A stretch of DNA of 64,000 nt, from the NCBI RefSeq assembly GCF_006065315.1, contig NZ_CP040749.1, positions 5,104,959 to 5,168,958 of the forward strand, read 5' to 3'. Numbering within the stretch: the stretch's first letter is position 1; the number at the start of each line of letters is the position of its first letter. Shown here piece by piece: positions 56,633-64,000 of this stretch. Below the pieces are notes generated by a model, which worked only from the letters and a program-made list of their open reading frames with translations, ran no database searches and was not told the DNA's origin. The stretch comes from Aureibaculum algae (GTDB lineage Bacteria; Bacteroidota; Bacteroidia; Flavobacteriales; Flavobacteriaceae). A program made the position numbers and the translations under genes.

Positions 56633-59600
56633 CTAATTATCAGGATTGACAGATTCGTTAGTCTCAGCTTCTTTCTTTTTAATTTTAACAAGCTCTGATT
56701 TGGCCTCGTCAATTACATCTTTATAATCAGAAAAGTTTTTAATCACACTTTCTAAAATATAGGTAGCTTGATAAGCATCTTGTAATTCGTAAAAGTTTTT
56801 GGCCATTACAATAAGTCCTTTGGCTCCAAAATATTTATATGCGGAATAATCTGCCACTAAAGTCTGAACTGTGGTATTAGACACTTTGTAATTACCCTCT
56901 TGGTGTTTAAAATAAGCATCATAATAAATCGCTTCCGCTTTTAATTCGCCTGTAGCAATTTTACCAACTTCGGTATACGCTTCTTCAGCCTTACGTTCAT
57001 CACCTGTTTTAAATGCAGAACGAGCAATAATTACTTTAGCATCAGATTTTACTCTATTTTCTAATTTTGGTCTTAATAATACTTTTTCAGCATACGCTAC
57101 AGCTGCATCATAATTTTCCTGTTCGTAATATCCTTTCATCAAATTACTTTGAGCAAATGTGATATTTTGAGGAAAATCAGCTTGTTCTTCCAAACGTTTT
57201 AAAATCGGCATTGCCTTCGTCCAATTATTAGCTTCTAAATAAGCTTGAGATAACCTTGATAAAGCTTGTTCAGTAAACTCATTACGTTCTTGATCGGTTA
57301 CATAATTATAATAGGGAATAGAGGCTGTTTGTTGTTTTTCATTAAATAGAGCCTCTGCTAGATAGAAATTCGCGTTTAAAGCGTGTCCACCACTTGGAAA
57401 TTCTTTCAGATAACTTTTAAATGCTGAAATTGCTTTTTTACGATTGTTTAAGAGATATTGTTTTTCAGCCGATTCGTACATATCATTATCCAAATCAGAA
57501 TCTGTTACGGTTACAAAGTCAAGGTCTTTAACCCACGCAGCATATTCGTCAACACGGCCTAAATCTACATAAATTTGTCGTGCATTTGCAACGGCCTGTT
57601 TGGCTTCACCAGTATCAGGAAATTCTTTCACTACACGTCTATATTTATCTAAAGCTTCATTGTCTCTTTCAATATTATAATAGATTAACCCTTGTTTTAA
57701 TAAGGCTTTTGGAACATAAGAACTTCTTTTATACTCACTTAAAAGACTGTTATAAGAAGCTAAGGCAGATTCATTATCATCAGCAACAACATAAGAATTA
57801 CCTAATTCATAATACACGTCATCACGTAGGGTAGATTTAGGATACGCTTTTAAAAAGGCGTTAAAATCAGCAATTTTAGCATTGTTTTTACGGATAAAAC
57901 CATAACTCATCGCTCTTTGGAAATGAGCATAATCCCTATCTATACCTTTCTTGTTAATAACGTTGTTGTAGGCAGAAATGGCTTTATTGTAATTACTAGA
58001 AACATAAAAGGCATCACCTAAGCGTAAGTAAGCATCATTAAGTTTGTCTTCATCGTCTGGATTCGTATCAATAAAAGATTGAAACTCATCTCCAGCACGA
58101 TTATAATCTTTTAATTTAAAGTAAGAATACGCAATGTTGTAATCAATAAATTCATTCTCTGGAAGGCCAGAAGCGTCCATTTTTTGAAATTTTTGAAAAC
58201 CAGCTAATGCGTCTTTAAAGTTATTTGATAAATAATTAGTTTCTGCTTTCCAGAAAATCGCTTTTGCTGTAGTTGAGGTGTTTCTAGGACTATCAATAGC
58301 AAGGTCAAAATAAGTCAATGCATCATCATAATCTCCATCATTAAATAGTTGAATTCCCCTGTATAAAGCTACTTTTTGATATAAATCTTTATGATGTGCT
58401 TCGTTTTTACCCTTTAAGGCAACTAATGCACCAGCGTAATCTTTAGAAGAAATGTAAGCACTAATAAGTAATTCGCCAATTTCGTCTTTGGCGGTAGATT
58501 TTGGATACAGGTCTAAATATTCTTGCAACACATCAGGTACACTCTTATAAGGATTACCGATTTCATAACTCAATTTAGCATAGTTTAACCAAGCATCTTT
58601 TTTAATGTCCTCATTGAATTCCATTTGCGAGGCATTTCTAAAAGCATTTAGAGCTTCCGTTTTAAGATCGGTTTTCAAATAACATTCTGCTAAATGGTAA
58701 TACGCATTTTGAGATACTGAATTTTCGCCACCAATTATTTTATTAAAATTCGCTATAGCATTTTCATAATCGTTTTGTTTGTAATAGGCATAACCTAATA
58801 AATAATAATCTGTATTATTCCATTTACGACGTTTCCCTTTGTAATTTTTTAGATGCGGTATGGCTTCGGCATATTTATTTAGGTTAAAATAACTTTCACC
58901 AATAATTTTTGAAATTTCTGACCGTTCGTTTACATCCGCTTTTTTCAGAAACGGTTCTGCAACATCAATAGCTTCTTGAAACTGTCCTGTTTTAAATTTG
59001 ATATTTGCCATGTAATACGGAACATCATCACCTAATTCTTTGTCATTAGCAACTTCGCCTAAATAACGGTCAGCGTTGTCATAATCATCATCTTGATAAG
59101 CGATAAATCCGTAATAATATTTGGCTTGAGAGCCATATTCTTGAGAAGTCAATAATTTTTGAAAAATACCTTTTGCTTGTTCATAGCTTTTCACTGCAAA
59201 TAGACCATAAGCATATTTAAAATTAAAATCTTCTTCTTGCTTTATAGATAGGTTACGCGTTTCTACACGTTTATACCATTTTAGGGCATAAGGATAGTTG
59301 GCATTTTTAAAATAATAATCGCCAACCTCTAAAAATGCAGTGTTTTGTTTGGTACTTGTAGGAAAACGCTCTACAAATTTTAGCATCATTTTGTCGCCAT
59401 CGCGTTCACCAATTTGAATGGCACTGAATGCTTCATAATAAGCACAATTGGCTTTATACTCAGAAATATCGTCAAAATCAGATTTTAAAGAATTAAATTG
59501 GTGCTTGGCAGCAACAAAATCTCTGTTGTTATACAAGTCAACAGCGTGATTGTAGGCTGTTAAATTGTGCGTATAAATTTCTGTTTTTTGAGCAAAGCTA

Positions 59601-59656
59601 GAAGCTGAGCAAATAAAAACTATGGTGGCGAGAAGCCAATTTTGGCAATGCTTCAT
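56633..59656 (-). CDS. Large periplasmic TPR-repeat protein
   Basis: 1,007 residues from the ATG at 59656, which begins a signal peptide (WLLATIVFICSASSFAQ). The track's upstream frame to 59722 is not needed. About 20 or more TPR-like helical repeats follow (for example YYYGFIAYQDDDYDNADRYL, YYLLGYAYYKQNDYENAIAN and YYELGNSYVVADDNESALAS), with Tol-Pal/YbgF-type spacing. It ends in a Lys/Glu-rich stretch (ELVKIKKKEAETNESVNPDN). It is a likely periplasmic scaffold; the partner is probably the following beta-barrel. Exact role unknown. Confidence 0.85.
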   Translation of the reverse strand: MKHCQNWLLATIVFICSASSFAQKTEIYTHNLTAYNHAVDLYNNRDFVAAKHQFNSLKSDFDDISEYKANCAYYEAFSAIQIGERDGDKMMLKFVERFPTSTKQNTAFLEVGDYYFKNANYPYALKWYKRVETRNLSIKQEEDFNFKYAYGLFAVKSYEQAKGIFQKLLTSQEYGSQAKYYYGFIAYQDDDYDNADRYLGEVANDKELGDDVPYYMANIKFKTGQFQEAIDVAEPFLKKADVNERSEISKIIGESYFNLNKYAEAIPHLKNYKGKRRKWNNTDYYLLGYAYYKQNDYENAIANFNKIIGGENSVSQNAYYHLAECYLKTDLKTEALNAFRNASQMEFNEDIKKDAWLNYAKLSYEIGNPYKSVPDVLQEYLDLYPKSTAKDEIGELLISAYISSKDYAGALVALKGKNEAHHKDLYQKVALYRGIQLFNDGDYDDALTYFDLAIDSPRNTSTTAKAIFWKAETNYLSNNFKDALAGFQKFQKMDASGLPENEFIDYNIAYSYFKLKDYNRAGDEFQSFIDTNPDDEDKLNDAYLRLGDAFYVSSNYNKAISAYNNVINKKGIDRDYAHFQRAMSYGFIRKNNAKIADFNAFLKAYPKSTLRDDVYYELGNSYVVADDNESALASYNSLLSEYKRSSYVPKALLKQGLIYYNIERDNEALDKYRRVVKEFPDTGEAKQAVANARQIYVDLGRVDEYAAWVKDLDFVTVTDSDLDNDMYESAEKQYLLNNRKKAISAFKSYLKEFPSGGHALNANFYLAEALFNEKQQTASIPYYNYVTDQERNEFTEQALSRLSQAYLEANNWTKAMPILKRLEEQADFPQNITFAQSNLMKGYYEQENYDAAVAYAEKVLLRPKLENRVKSDAKVIIARSAFKTGDERKAEEAYTEVGKIATGELKAEAIYYDAYFKHQEGNYKVSNTTVQTLVADYSAYKYFGAKGLIVMAKNFYELQDAYQATYILESVIKNFSDYKDVIDEAKSELVKIKKKEAETNESVNPDN

Positions 59657-59915
59657 TGTGGTGAATTGTTTAAAAAATAATTCGTAATAAATATCAAAAA
59701 TAACACACTCTAAGTTAAACAACGTGCAAATTATTCTAAATTGTATAATTGTTAATTAATATAACATTTTGTTAACTAAATGTGTTAAAATTCACTATCA
59801 AATGGCAAAAATTGAGCCAAAATGATCTTTGTGAAATCATAAATATATTTTCCTATCTTTATTTTAGGGACTTTGGTAAAATCACTTATCACTTCAAACA
59901 TTCAATTTTATTCCC

Positions 59916-59923
59916 TAAATTTG
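59916..59923 (+). promoter_or_regulatory. Candidate -7 promoter element for the FtsE-like gene
   Basis: TAAATTTG fits TAnnTTTG and ends 23 bp before the ATG at 59947, supporting that start over the in-frame ATG at 59782. Confidence 0.4.
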
Positions 59924-59946
59924 TCTGGCAAAATAATTACAAATCC

Positions 59947-60624
59947 ATGTCCGAGCAAAAACCGGTATTACATTTAAAGAATGCCTTTATTTTTCAGCAA
60001 GAAAATTTAATATTATCTGATATTAGTTTAGATATTTATAGGGGTGATTTTATGTATTTAATAGGAAAAACGGGGAGTGGTAAAAGTAGTTTGATGAAAA
60101 CCTTATATGGCGACTTACCCTTAACACAAGGTGAGGGAGATATTGTAGATTTTGATTTGATAAAATTAAAAGAAAAGGAGATACCTTTCCTTAGAAGAAA
60201 ATTGGGTGTTGTATTTCAGGATTTTAGGCTACTTAATGATAGAAATGTACATGATAATTTACTTTTTGTATTAAAAGCTACGGGTTGGAAAGATTCTTCT
60301 AAATGCAATTCTAAAATTGATGAGGTTTTAGAAAAAGTTGGGATGAAAACCAAAGGGTTTAAAATGCCTTTTCAACTTTCTGGTGGTGAGCAACAACGTG
60401 TGGCAATTGCTAGAGCGTTATTAAATGATCCTGAATTGATTTTGGCAGATGAACCTACTGGTAATTTGGATCCGAAAACCTCTTTGGAGGTAATGAGCGT
60501 TCTAGAGGAAATTAATAAAGAAGGTAAAACCATATTGATGGCTACACATGATTATGCTTTAATTTTAAAATACCCTCATAAAACCATTAAATGTGATGGT
60601 GAAAAGGTTTTTGAAGTTGTTTAG
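59947..60624 (+). CDS. ftsE: FtsE-like ABC transporter ATP-binding protein
   Basis: 225 residues from the ATG at 59947 ([14 protein letters not shown]); the frame extends upstream to 59782 but that part has no family character and precedes the promoter element. Walker [10 protein letters not shown] is at 40-48, ABC signature LSGGEQQR at about 144-151, and Walker [13 protein letters not shown]. It is closest to FtsE/LolD-type ATPases, which drive a periplasmic amidase-activating FtsX permease in cell division. ftsX is not in the window. Its stop codon overlaps that of the convergent glycosyltransferase. Confidence 0.85.
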   Translation: MSEQKPVLHLKNAFIFQQENLILSDISLDIYRGDFMYLIGKTGSGKSSLMKTLYGDLPLTQGEGDIVDFDLIKLKEKEIPFLRRKLGVVFQDFRLLNDRNVHDNLLFVLKATGWKDSSKCNSKIDEVLEKVGMKTKGFKMPFQLSGGEQQRVAIARALLNDPELILADEPTGNLDPKTSLEVMSVLEEINKEGKTILMATHDYALILKYPHKTIKCDGEKVFEVV

Positions 60625-61745
60625 GAAATTAAATCAATTATTTTTTGAGCATTTTCCTTGGTATTAAAAGTTTTCAAATGCTTTGATTTCTTCCGTTTTT
60701 CGAACTCTTTTATTGAAAAACGCTTACCCATTAATTGATTCGTTTTTTCTATAAATTGTTGCTTTGTATTTGCAATTTCACATAAGTCTTGAAGTCCTGT
60801 ACTTTCTACCATATCAATATTTACCAAACAAAATCTACCATTAAAAAGGGCGTTGATTAATTTTAGTTTAATTCCTGTTTTTTGAAAGGTTGGTAGTACA
60901 TTAATATGAGCCTTTTCTAATAAGAGATCGAGGTGGTCTCCATCTTTAATAACAACAAATTTCATGTTGCTATGTAATTTAATTTTTTTAGAAATATCCT
61001 TGTTGATAAAACTACTCGCAAAGATTATGGGATAATTAATTTCTTTAAAAGCTGCTATTAAAAAAAGTGCAGATTTTATGTTGTCAGCTATTCTTAAGTC
61101 ACCATAATACAATATGTAATCACCTTTCTCTGATAAATGTTTTATATTATTATTCTTATGAAATGCAGGAATGTAAACCGCCTTATTTTTGAATTTAGTA
61201 TTAAAATATGACTGTTCTTGGGGCGATATGGTTAAAATATTATCAGCTTTGTCAAGTATCTTTTCATATGCCTTTAATTTTATAGCTTCAAGTTTAAAGA
61301 AAATCTTTTTAAATATGTTTTTCTCACTTTTTGCTAATCCATTTAAATACTCATGCTCTATATTATGGGCTCTTACAAGTGTTATTCTATTAGCAAAAGT
61401 ATTTTTTAGTAATGGAACAGTAGTATGTAAACCTTCAAATAATATTGGGGCATTACTATTTTTCAAATTTTCAAGCAGTACATTATTATATCTAGATTTC
61501 GCTCTGAATGGGATTGTTGAAAAAACGCTACTTACAACAGTATTACGTTTATAATAATAGATATGTTTACAATACTTTTTTAAATTTTCAGGCCTACCTC
61601 TACCAAACTCAAATACGTGTAAATAAATATCAATATTTAATTCGCTTAATGCCTTTATTTTGTAGAAAACATCTATTACGCCACCGTAATTTGGAGGGAA
61701 AGGAACATCAAAGGAAACTATATGTAAGGATTGCTTCATTAACAT
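60621..61745 (-). CDS. Glycosyltransferase (GT-B fold, family 4 like)
   Basis: 374 residues (an ATG two codons later is also possible). N-terminal SFDVPFPPNYGGVIDVFYKI is typical of GT-B family 4 donors/acceptors, followed by VRAHNIEHEYLNGLAK and ILTISPQEQSYF. The C-terminal half has YILYYGDLRIADNIKSALFL and INVLPTFQKTGIKLKLINAL, the nucleotide-sugar region. It would build an extracellular glycan such as LPS O-antigen or capsule. Tail-to-tail with ftsE, with stops sharing 3 bp, and divergent from the 2OG oxygenase gene. Confidence 0.88.
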   Translation of the reverse strand: MLMKQSLHIVSFDVPFPPNYGGVIDVFYKIKALSELNIDIYLHVFEFGRGRPENLKKYCKHIYYYKRNTVVSSVFSTIPFRAKSRYNNVLLENLKNSNAPILFEGLHTTVPLLKNTFANRITLVRAHNIEHEYLNGLAKSEKNIFKKIFFKLEAIKLKAYEKILDKADNILTISPQEQSYFNTKFKNKAVYIPAFHKNNNIKHLSEKGDYILYYGDLRIADNIKSALFLIAAFKEINYPIIFASSFINKDISKKIKLHSNMKFVVIKDGDHLDLLLEKAHINVLPTFQKTGIKLKLINALFNGRFCLVNIDMVESTGLQDLCEIANTKQQFIEKTNQLMGKRFSIKEFEKRKKSKHLKTFNTKENAQKIIDLIS

Positions 61746-61822
61746 GTATTCATAAAAGTAAATATCCTTACGAAGGTATTGTTTTTAATATATTTTCAAT
61801 ACCTTTAAATTATAATTAATTT

Positions 61823-62650
61823 ATGCTTTTTGTGGAATATAGAAGAGAGACAATCGCAACACTATTATTAAAAAGACTTACAGAACAAAAAGTAGATTTA
61901 AAAAGGCAGTTTATTGATTCTAAGCCATTAATTGGTCATTTTGTTCTCGATAACCTTTTACCTAATGACCTCACAAAAGAGATTCATGAAAAATTTCCAT
62001 CTACAAAAGAGGTAATACAAAAAAAGAATATAAGAGAATCTAAATATATAGCGTATCAAATGAACGCCTACGATTCGTTGTTGGAAGAAACTATTTATGC
62101 TTTTCAAGACAAAAGAGTAGTAAATATAATTAAAGAGATATGTGATTTAGATTCTGTTTTACCAGACGAGAATCTATATGCAGGTGGGCTTTCAATGATG
62201 GGTAAAGAGAATTTTTTAAACCCTCACTTGGACAATTCTCATGATGCGGATTTAAAAAATTGGAGAGTATTAAATTTATTATTTTATGTTACTCCAGATT
62301 GGAAAAAATCATCAGGAGGTAGTTTAGAATTATGGCCAAAGGGATTAAAAGCACCTTCAATTGAGATAACGAGTAAATTTAATAGACTTGTGGTTATGTC
62401 TACACATAAAAACTCATGGCATTCTGTAAATAAGGTTACGACAGAGGGAGTTAGGTGTTGTGTTTCAAATTATTATTTTTCTGAGAATCCAATTCATAAT
62501 TCTGATAAGTTTCATGTAACTACATTCAGAGGGAGGTCAAATCAGAAATTGATTGATATTTTATTAAGATTAGACAATCAATTAAGAAAAGGGGTTCGTA
62601 AACTTTTTAAAATAGGAATTAGGGAGAACCCTCATAAATATAAAAAGTAA
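61823..62650 (+). CDS. 2OG-Fe(II) oxygenase (prolyl-4-hydroxylase-like fold)
   Basis: 275 residues. The iron-binding facial triad is visible as His135-x-Asp137 (NPHLDNSHD) and distal His200 (NSWHSVNKV), with the 2-oxoglutarate Arg211 (GVRCCVSNYYFSE). The double-stranded beta-helix core lies between (RVLNLLFYV, GGSLELWPKG, NRLVVMSTHK). A basic helical tail follows. It hydroxylates or otherwise oxidises an unknown substrate. It sits between two glycosyltransferases, so the substrate may be a sugar or lipid carried in the same pathway (inference). Confidence 0.88.
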   Translation: MLFVEYRRETIATLLLKRLTEQKVDLKRQFIDSKPLIGHFVLDNLLPNDLTKEIHEKFPSTKEVIQKKNIRESKYIAYQMNAYDSLLEETIYAFQDKRVVNIIKEICDLDSVLPDENLYAGGLSMMGKENFLNPHLDNSHDADLKNWRVLNLLFYVTPDWKKSSGGSLELWPKGLKAPSIEITSKFNRLVVMSTHKNSWHSVNKVTTEGVRCCVSNYYFSENPIHNSDKFHVTTFRGRSNQKLIDILLRLDNQLRKGVRKLFKIGIRENPHKYKK

Positions 62651-62653
62651 CTT

Positions 62654-63766
62654 CTATTTCAAATTTTTAAAAAGTTCAACTAACTTTGATTGTTCACTTT
62701 CCCAGGTGTATTTTTCAGATGCTTTTTTTAGGTTTTGCTTATAGGTTGCGTACTCCTTAGTATTCGCAACAATTTGTTTTATTTTTTCTGCTAATTTTTT
62801 GGGCTCAACATCATCAATTACCCAACCAATATTGTTTTCTTTAACTAAATTGGCCACTTCTTTTCTATTAGAAACCAATAGAGGTGTTTCTGCTTGTATA
62901 TAATCAAATACTTTATTAGGAAGGCTGAATTCGTAGTTGAGGTTCGTAGCTTTGTCTAATGATAGACCTAAATCAGCTATTTTGGTATATTCCATCAATT
63001 CGAGATAAGGCAATTTACCTTTAATGACTACCTTTTCTTCTAATTGTAAGGATTTAGTTAATCTTTTTAAATCTTCAAAAACATCTCCACTACCAATAAT
63101 GTAGAGAATAGTATTTTCTAAATACTTCATCATTTTTACAGCTTCTTCAGCTCCTCTATCGATATTAATACCAGATCCCTGTAAAATGAGCATTTTTTTA
63201 TCTCCCTTTATTTCATTTGCCAATGAAATATCGACAGATTTATGTTGCAATTTAGGGGCAATATTTCTAATAATATTAACATCAACACCATATTTATTGC
63301 TATAAATATCAGCAATACTTCGGTTTACGGTATATACATTTTTAAGTTTAGGAAAAATGAATTTTTCAATGGTTAACCATGCTTTTTGTACACGTGGTCT
63401 ATCAATTAATTCGCCTATTTCTGTAAATAGTTCGTGGCTATCATATACTAGTTTTTTACCAAGTAGTTTGCTAATTAAAAAGTTGGGGAGTAAAGTGTCT
63501 AAATCATTAGAAAGAAGAATATCTTTTTTTAGAAACAAGAGTTTAATAAATAAACGCATATTATATTCTGCATAAAACCACACTTTCTTTTTAAAAATAA
63601 GGTTCATTCTAATAGTTCGATAATTCCTAGTGAGAGGTAAGCTATTAGGTAATTTTCTTCCGATAAGAATAACATCATACTTCATCTGAACCAAGGTTGA
63701 ACAAACTTTATGTACACGTTGGTCTGTAACCAGATCATTGGTAACTGAAACAATTATTCTTTGCAA
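62654..63766 (-). CDS. Glycosyltransferase family 4 protein
   Basis: 370 residues. N-terminal half has IIVSVTNDLVTDQRVHKVCS and the acceptor-side YDSHELFTEIGELIDRP. The C-terminal GT4 domain has MLILQGSGINIDRGAEEAVK, YIIGSGDVFEDLKRL and FSLPNKVFDYIQAETPLLVS. It is a retaining GT-B transferase for a cell-surface glycan. It converges with the oxygenase gene, leaving 3 bp between the stops, and its upstream region holds a hairpin and the stop of the next reverse-strand gene. Confidence 0.92.
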   Translation of the reverse strand: MQRIIVSVTNDLVTDQRVHKVCSTLVQMKYDVILIGRKLPNSLPLTRNYRTIRMNLIFKKKVWFYAEYNMRLFIKLLFLKKDILLSNDLDTLLPNFLISKLLGKKLVYDSHELFTEIGELIDRPRVQKAWLTIEKFIFPKLKNVYTVNRSIADIYSNKYGVDVNIIRNIAPKLQHKSVDISLANEIKGDKKMLILQGSGINIDRGAEEAVKMMKYLENTILYIIGSGDVFEDLKRLTKSLQLEEKVVIKGKLPYLELMEYTKIADLGLSLDKATNLNYEFSLPNKVFDYIQAETPLLVSNRKEVANLVKENNIGWVIDDVEPKKLAEKIKQIVANTKEYATYKQNLKKASEKYTWESEQSKLVELFKNLK

Positions 63767-63799
63767 CTGGACTGTTTTAAAGCGAAGGTAAATAAAAAT

Positions 63800-63825
63800 C
63801 CCGTTCTTAACTTCTTAAAAACGGG
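63800..63825 (-). terminator. Hairpin between the last two reverse-strand genes
   Basis: CCCGTT (63800-63805) pairs with AACGGG (63820-63825), with an inner TTAA/TTAA extension and a short loop. It lies between the incomplete end gene and the glycosyltransferase gene. A T-run is present only weakly on the reverse strand (TTTTTA). Confidence 0.6.
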
Positions 63826-63842
63826 AAATTGCTATGAAAAGT

Positions 63843-63856
63843 AGTGACAAGTCACT
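63843..63856. promoter_or_regulatory. Short palindrome AGTGACAAGTCACT
   Basis: A perfect 6-bp-arm palindrome, AGTGAC-AA-GTCACT, with the N4 spacing of FNR-type sites (TTGAT-N4-ATCAA). Its arms are identical to those of the site at 17871-17888. It is upstream of the glycosyltransferase gene on the reverse strand. A binding role is inferred only. Confidence 0.3.
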
Positions 63857-63895
63857 GTTAACTATGTCGTTGTATTTTAATAAACCTTACAAAAA

Positions 63896-64000
63896 TTATT
63901 GAGCAGGTTTAAATTTGTAGCTGTCTTGGTTAATACCAGTCCCGCTAACATATTCGTTATTGATATATTTTCCACCAATATTTACACTTTCTTTATTGTA
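63896..64000 (-). CDS. C-terminal fragment of an unidentified protein
   Basis: The reverse strand is open from the window edge to a TAA stop at 63896-63898, giving 34 residues (start YNKESVNIGGKYINNEYVSG, end SYKFKPAQ). The sequence looks protein-like and is upstream of the glycosyltransferase gene on the same strand. Too little is visible to name a family. Confidence 0.5.
   Translation of the reverse strand, partial: YNKESVNIGGKYINNEYVSGTGINQDSYKFKPAQ

Noticed and set aside
59782..59946. N-terminal extension of the FtsE-like protein
   Set aside because: The frame is open upstream, but the 55 added residues match no ABC ATPase and precede the TAAATTTG promoter element. The ATG at 59947 gives the normal length.
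1..64000. tRNA, rRNA, CRISPR arrays, insertion sequences and prophage
   Set aside because: I looked for T-loop-type GGTTCGAATCC sequences, regularly spaced repeats, transposase or integrase motifs and phage structural genes, and found none.

Overview
The window is a chromosomal segment of an AT-rich member of the Bacteroidota, most likely family Flavobacteriaceae. The evidence is the presence of Bacteroidota-restricted families (DUF4271, DUF4296, DUF4175, a PorZ-like protein, type IX secretion C-terminal sorting domains), TonB-dependent receptors with an N-terminal carboxypeptidase-regulatory-like domain, promoter elements of the TAnnTTTG type with few Shine-Dalgarno sequences, and the recO-porZ and alpha-2-macroglobulin-pbpC pairs. 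It is mostly ordinary core genome. I see no prophage, insertion sequence, CRISPR array, tRNA or rRNA.

Layout. 1-3.3 kb is a small accessory patch: a cut-off TetR regulator with a palindromic operator, an alpha/beta hydrolase, a broken small ORF and a secreted erythromycin-esterase-family protein. 3.3-12.9 kb is housekeeping: tyrS, an NAD-dependent epimerase, the DPM-synthase/pyrC/DUF4296 operon, DUF4271, hemD, recA, and the rpiB-elaA-nudK operon. 13-20 kb holds a 690-bp AT-rich intergenic region, a six-bladed NHL propeller exported by type IX secretion, RNase R, a cytochrome c lipoprotein with a CRP/FNR-like site upstream, tatA, a band-7 protein and a thioesterase. 20-27.8 kb holds gltX, an outer-membrane-type protein, an S41 peptidase, a giant DUF4175 membrane protein and ybeY.

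28-31.4 kb contains the strongest non-coding signal: a cluster of parS (ParB-binding) sites around mnmG. One is a perfect match to the consensus. Two supply the GTG start codon of the following reading frame, and a degenerate fourth lies inside the methyltransferase gene. This marks the segment as probably close to the chromosome origin. The small membrane-protein gene between two of these sites appears to carry a one-base frameshift.

31.6-46.4 kb is cell-envelope biology: an OmpH/Skp-like lipoprotein, an OmpA-PD40 protein with a long extra tail, a DoxX-like protein, an alpha-2-macroglobulin lipoprotein with thioester followed by PBP1C, a LytTR/LytS-type two-component pair and a small orphan gene. 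46.5-54 kb encodes PorZ, RecO, a TonB-dependent receptor and a carboxypeptidase-regulatory-like protein. 54.2-60.6 kb has an output-less response regulator, a plug-less beta-barrel with a 1,000-residue TPR partner, and an FtsE-like ATPase. 60.6-64 kb is the start of a glycan cluster: two glycosyltransferases flanking a 2OG-Fe(II) oxygenase, then the tail of a gene that runs off the window.
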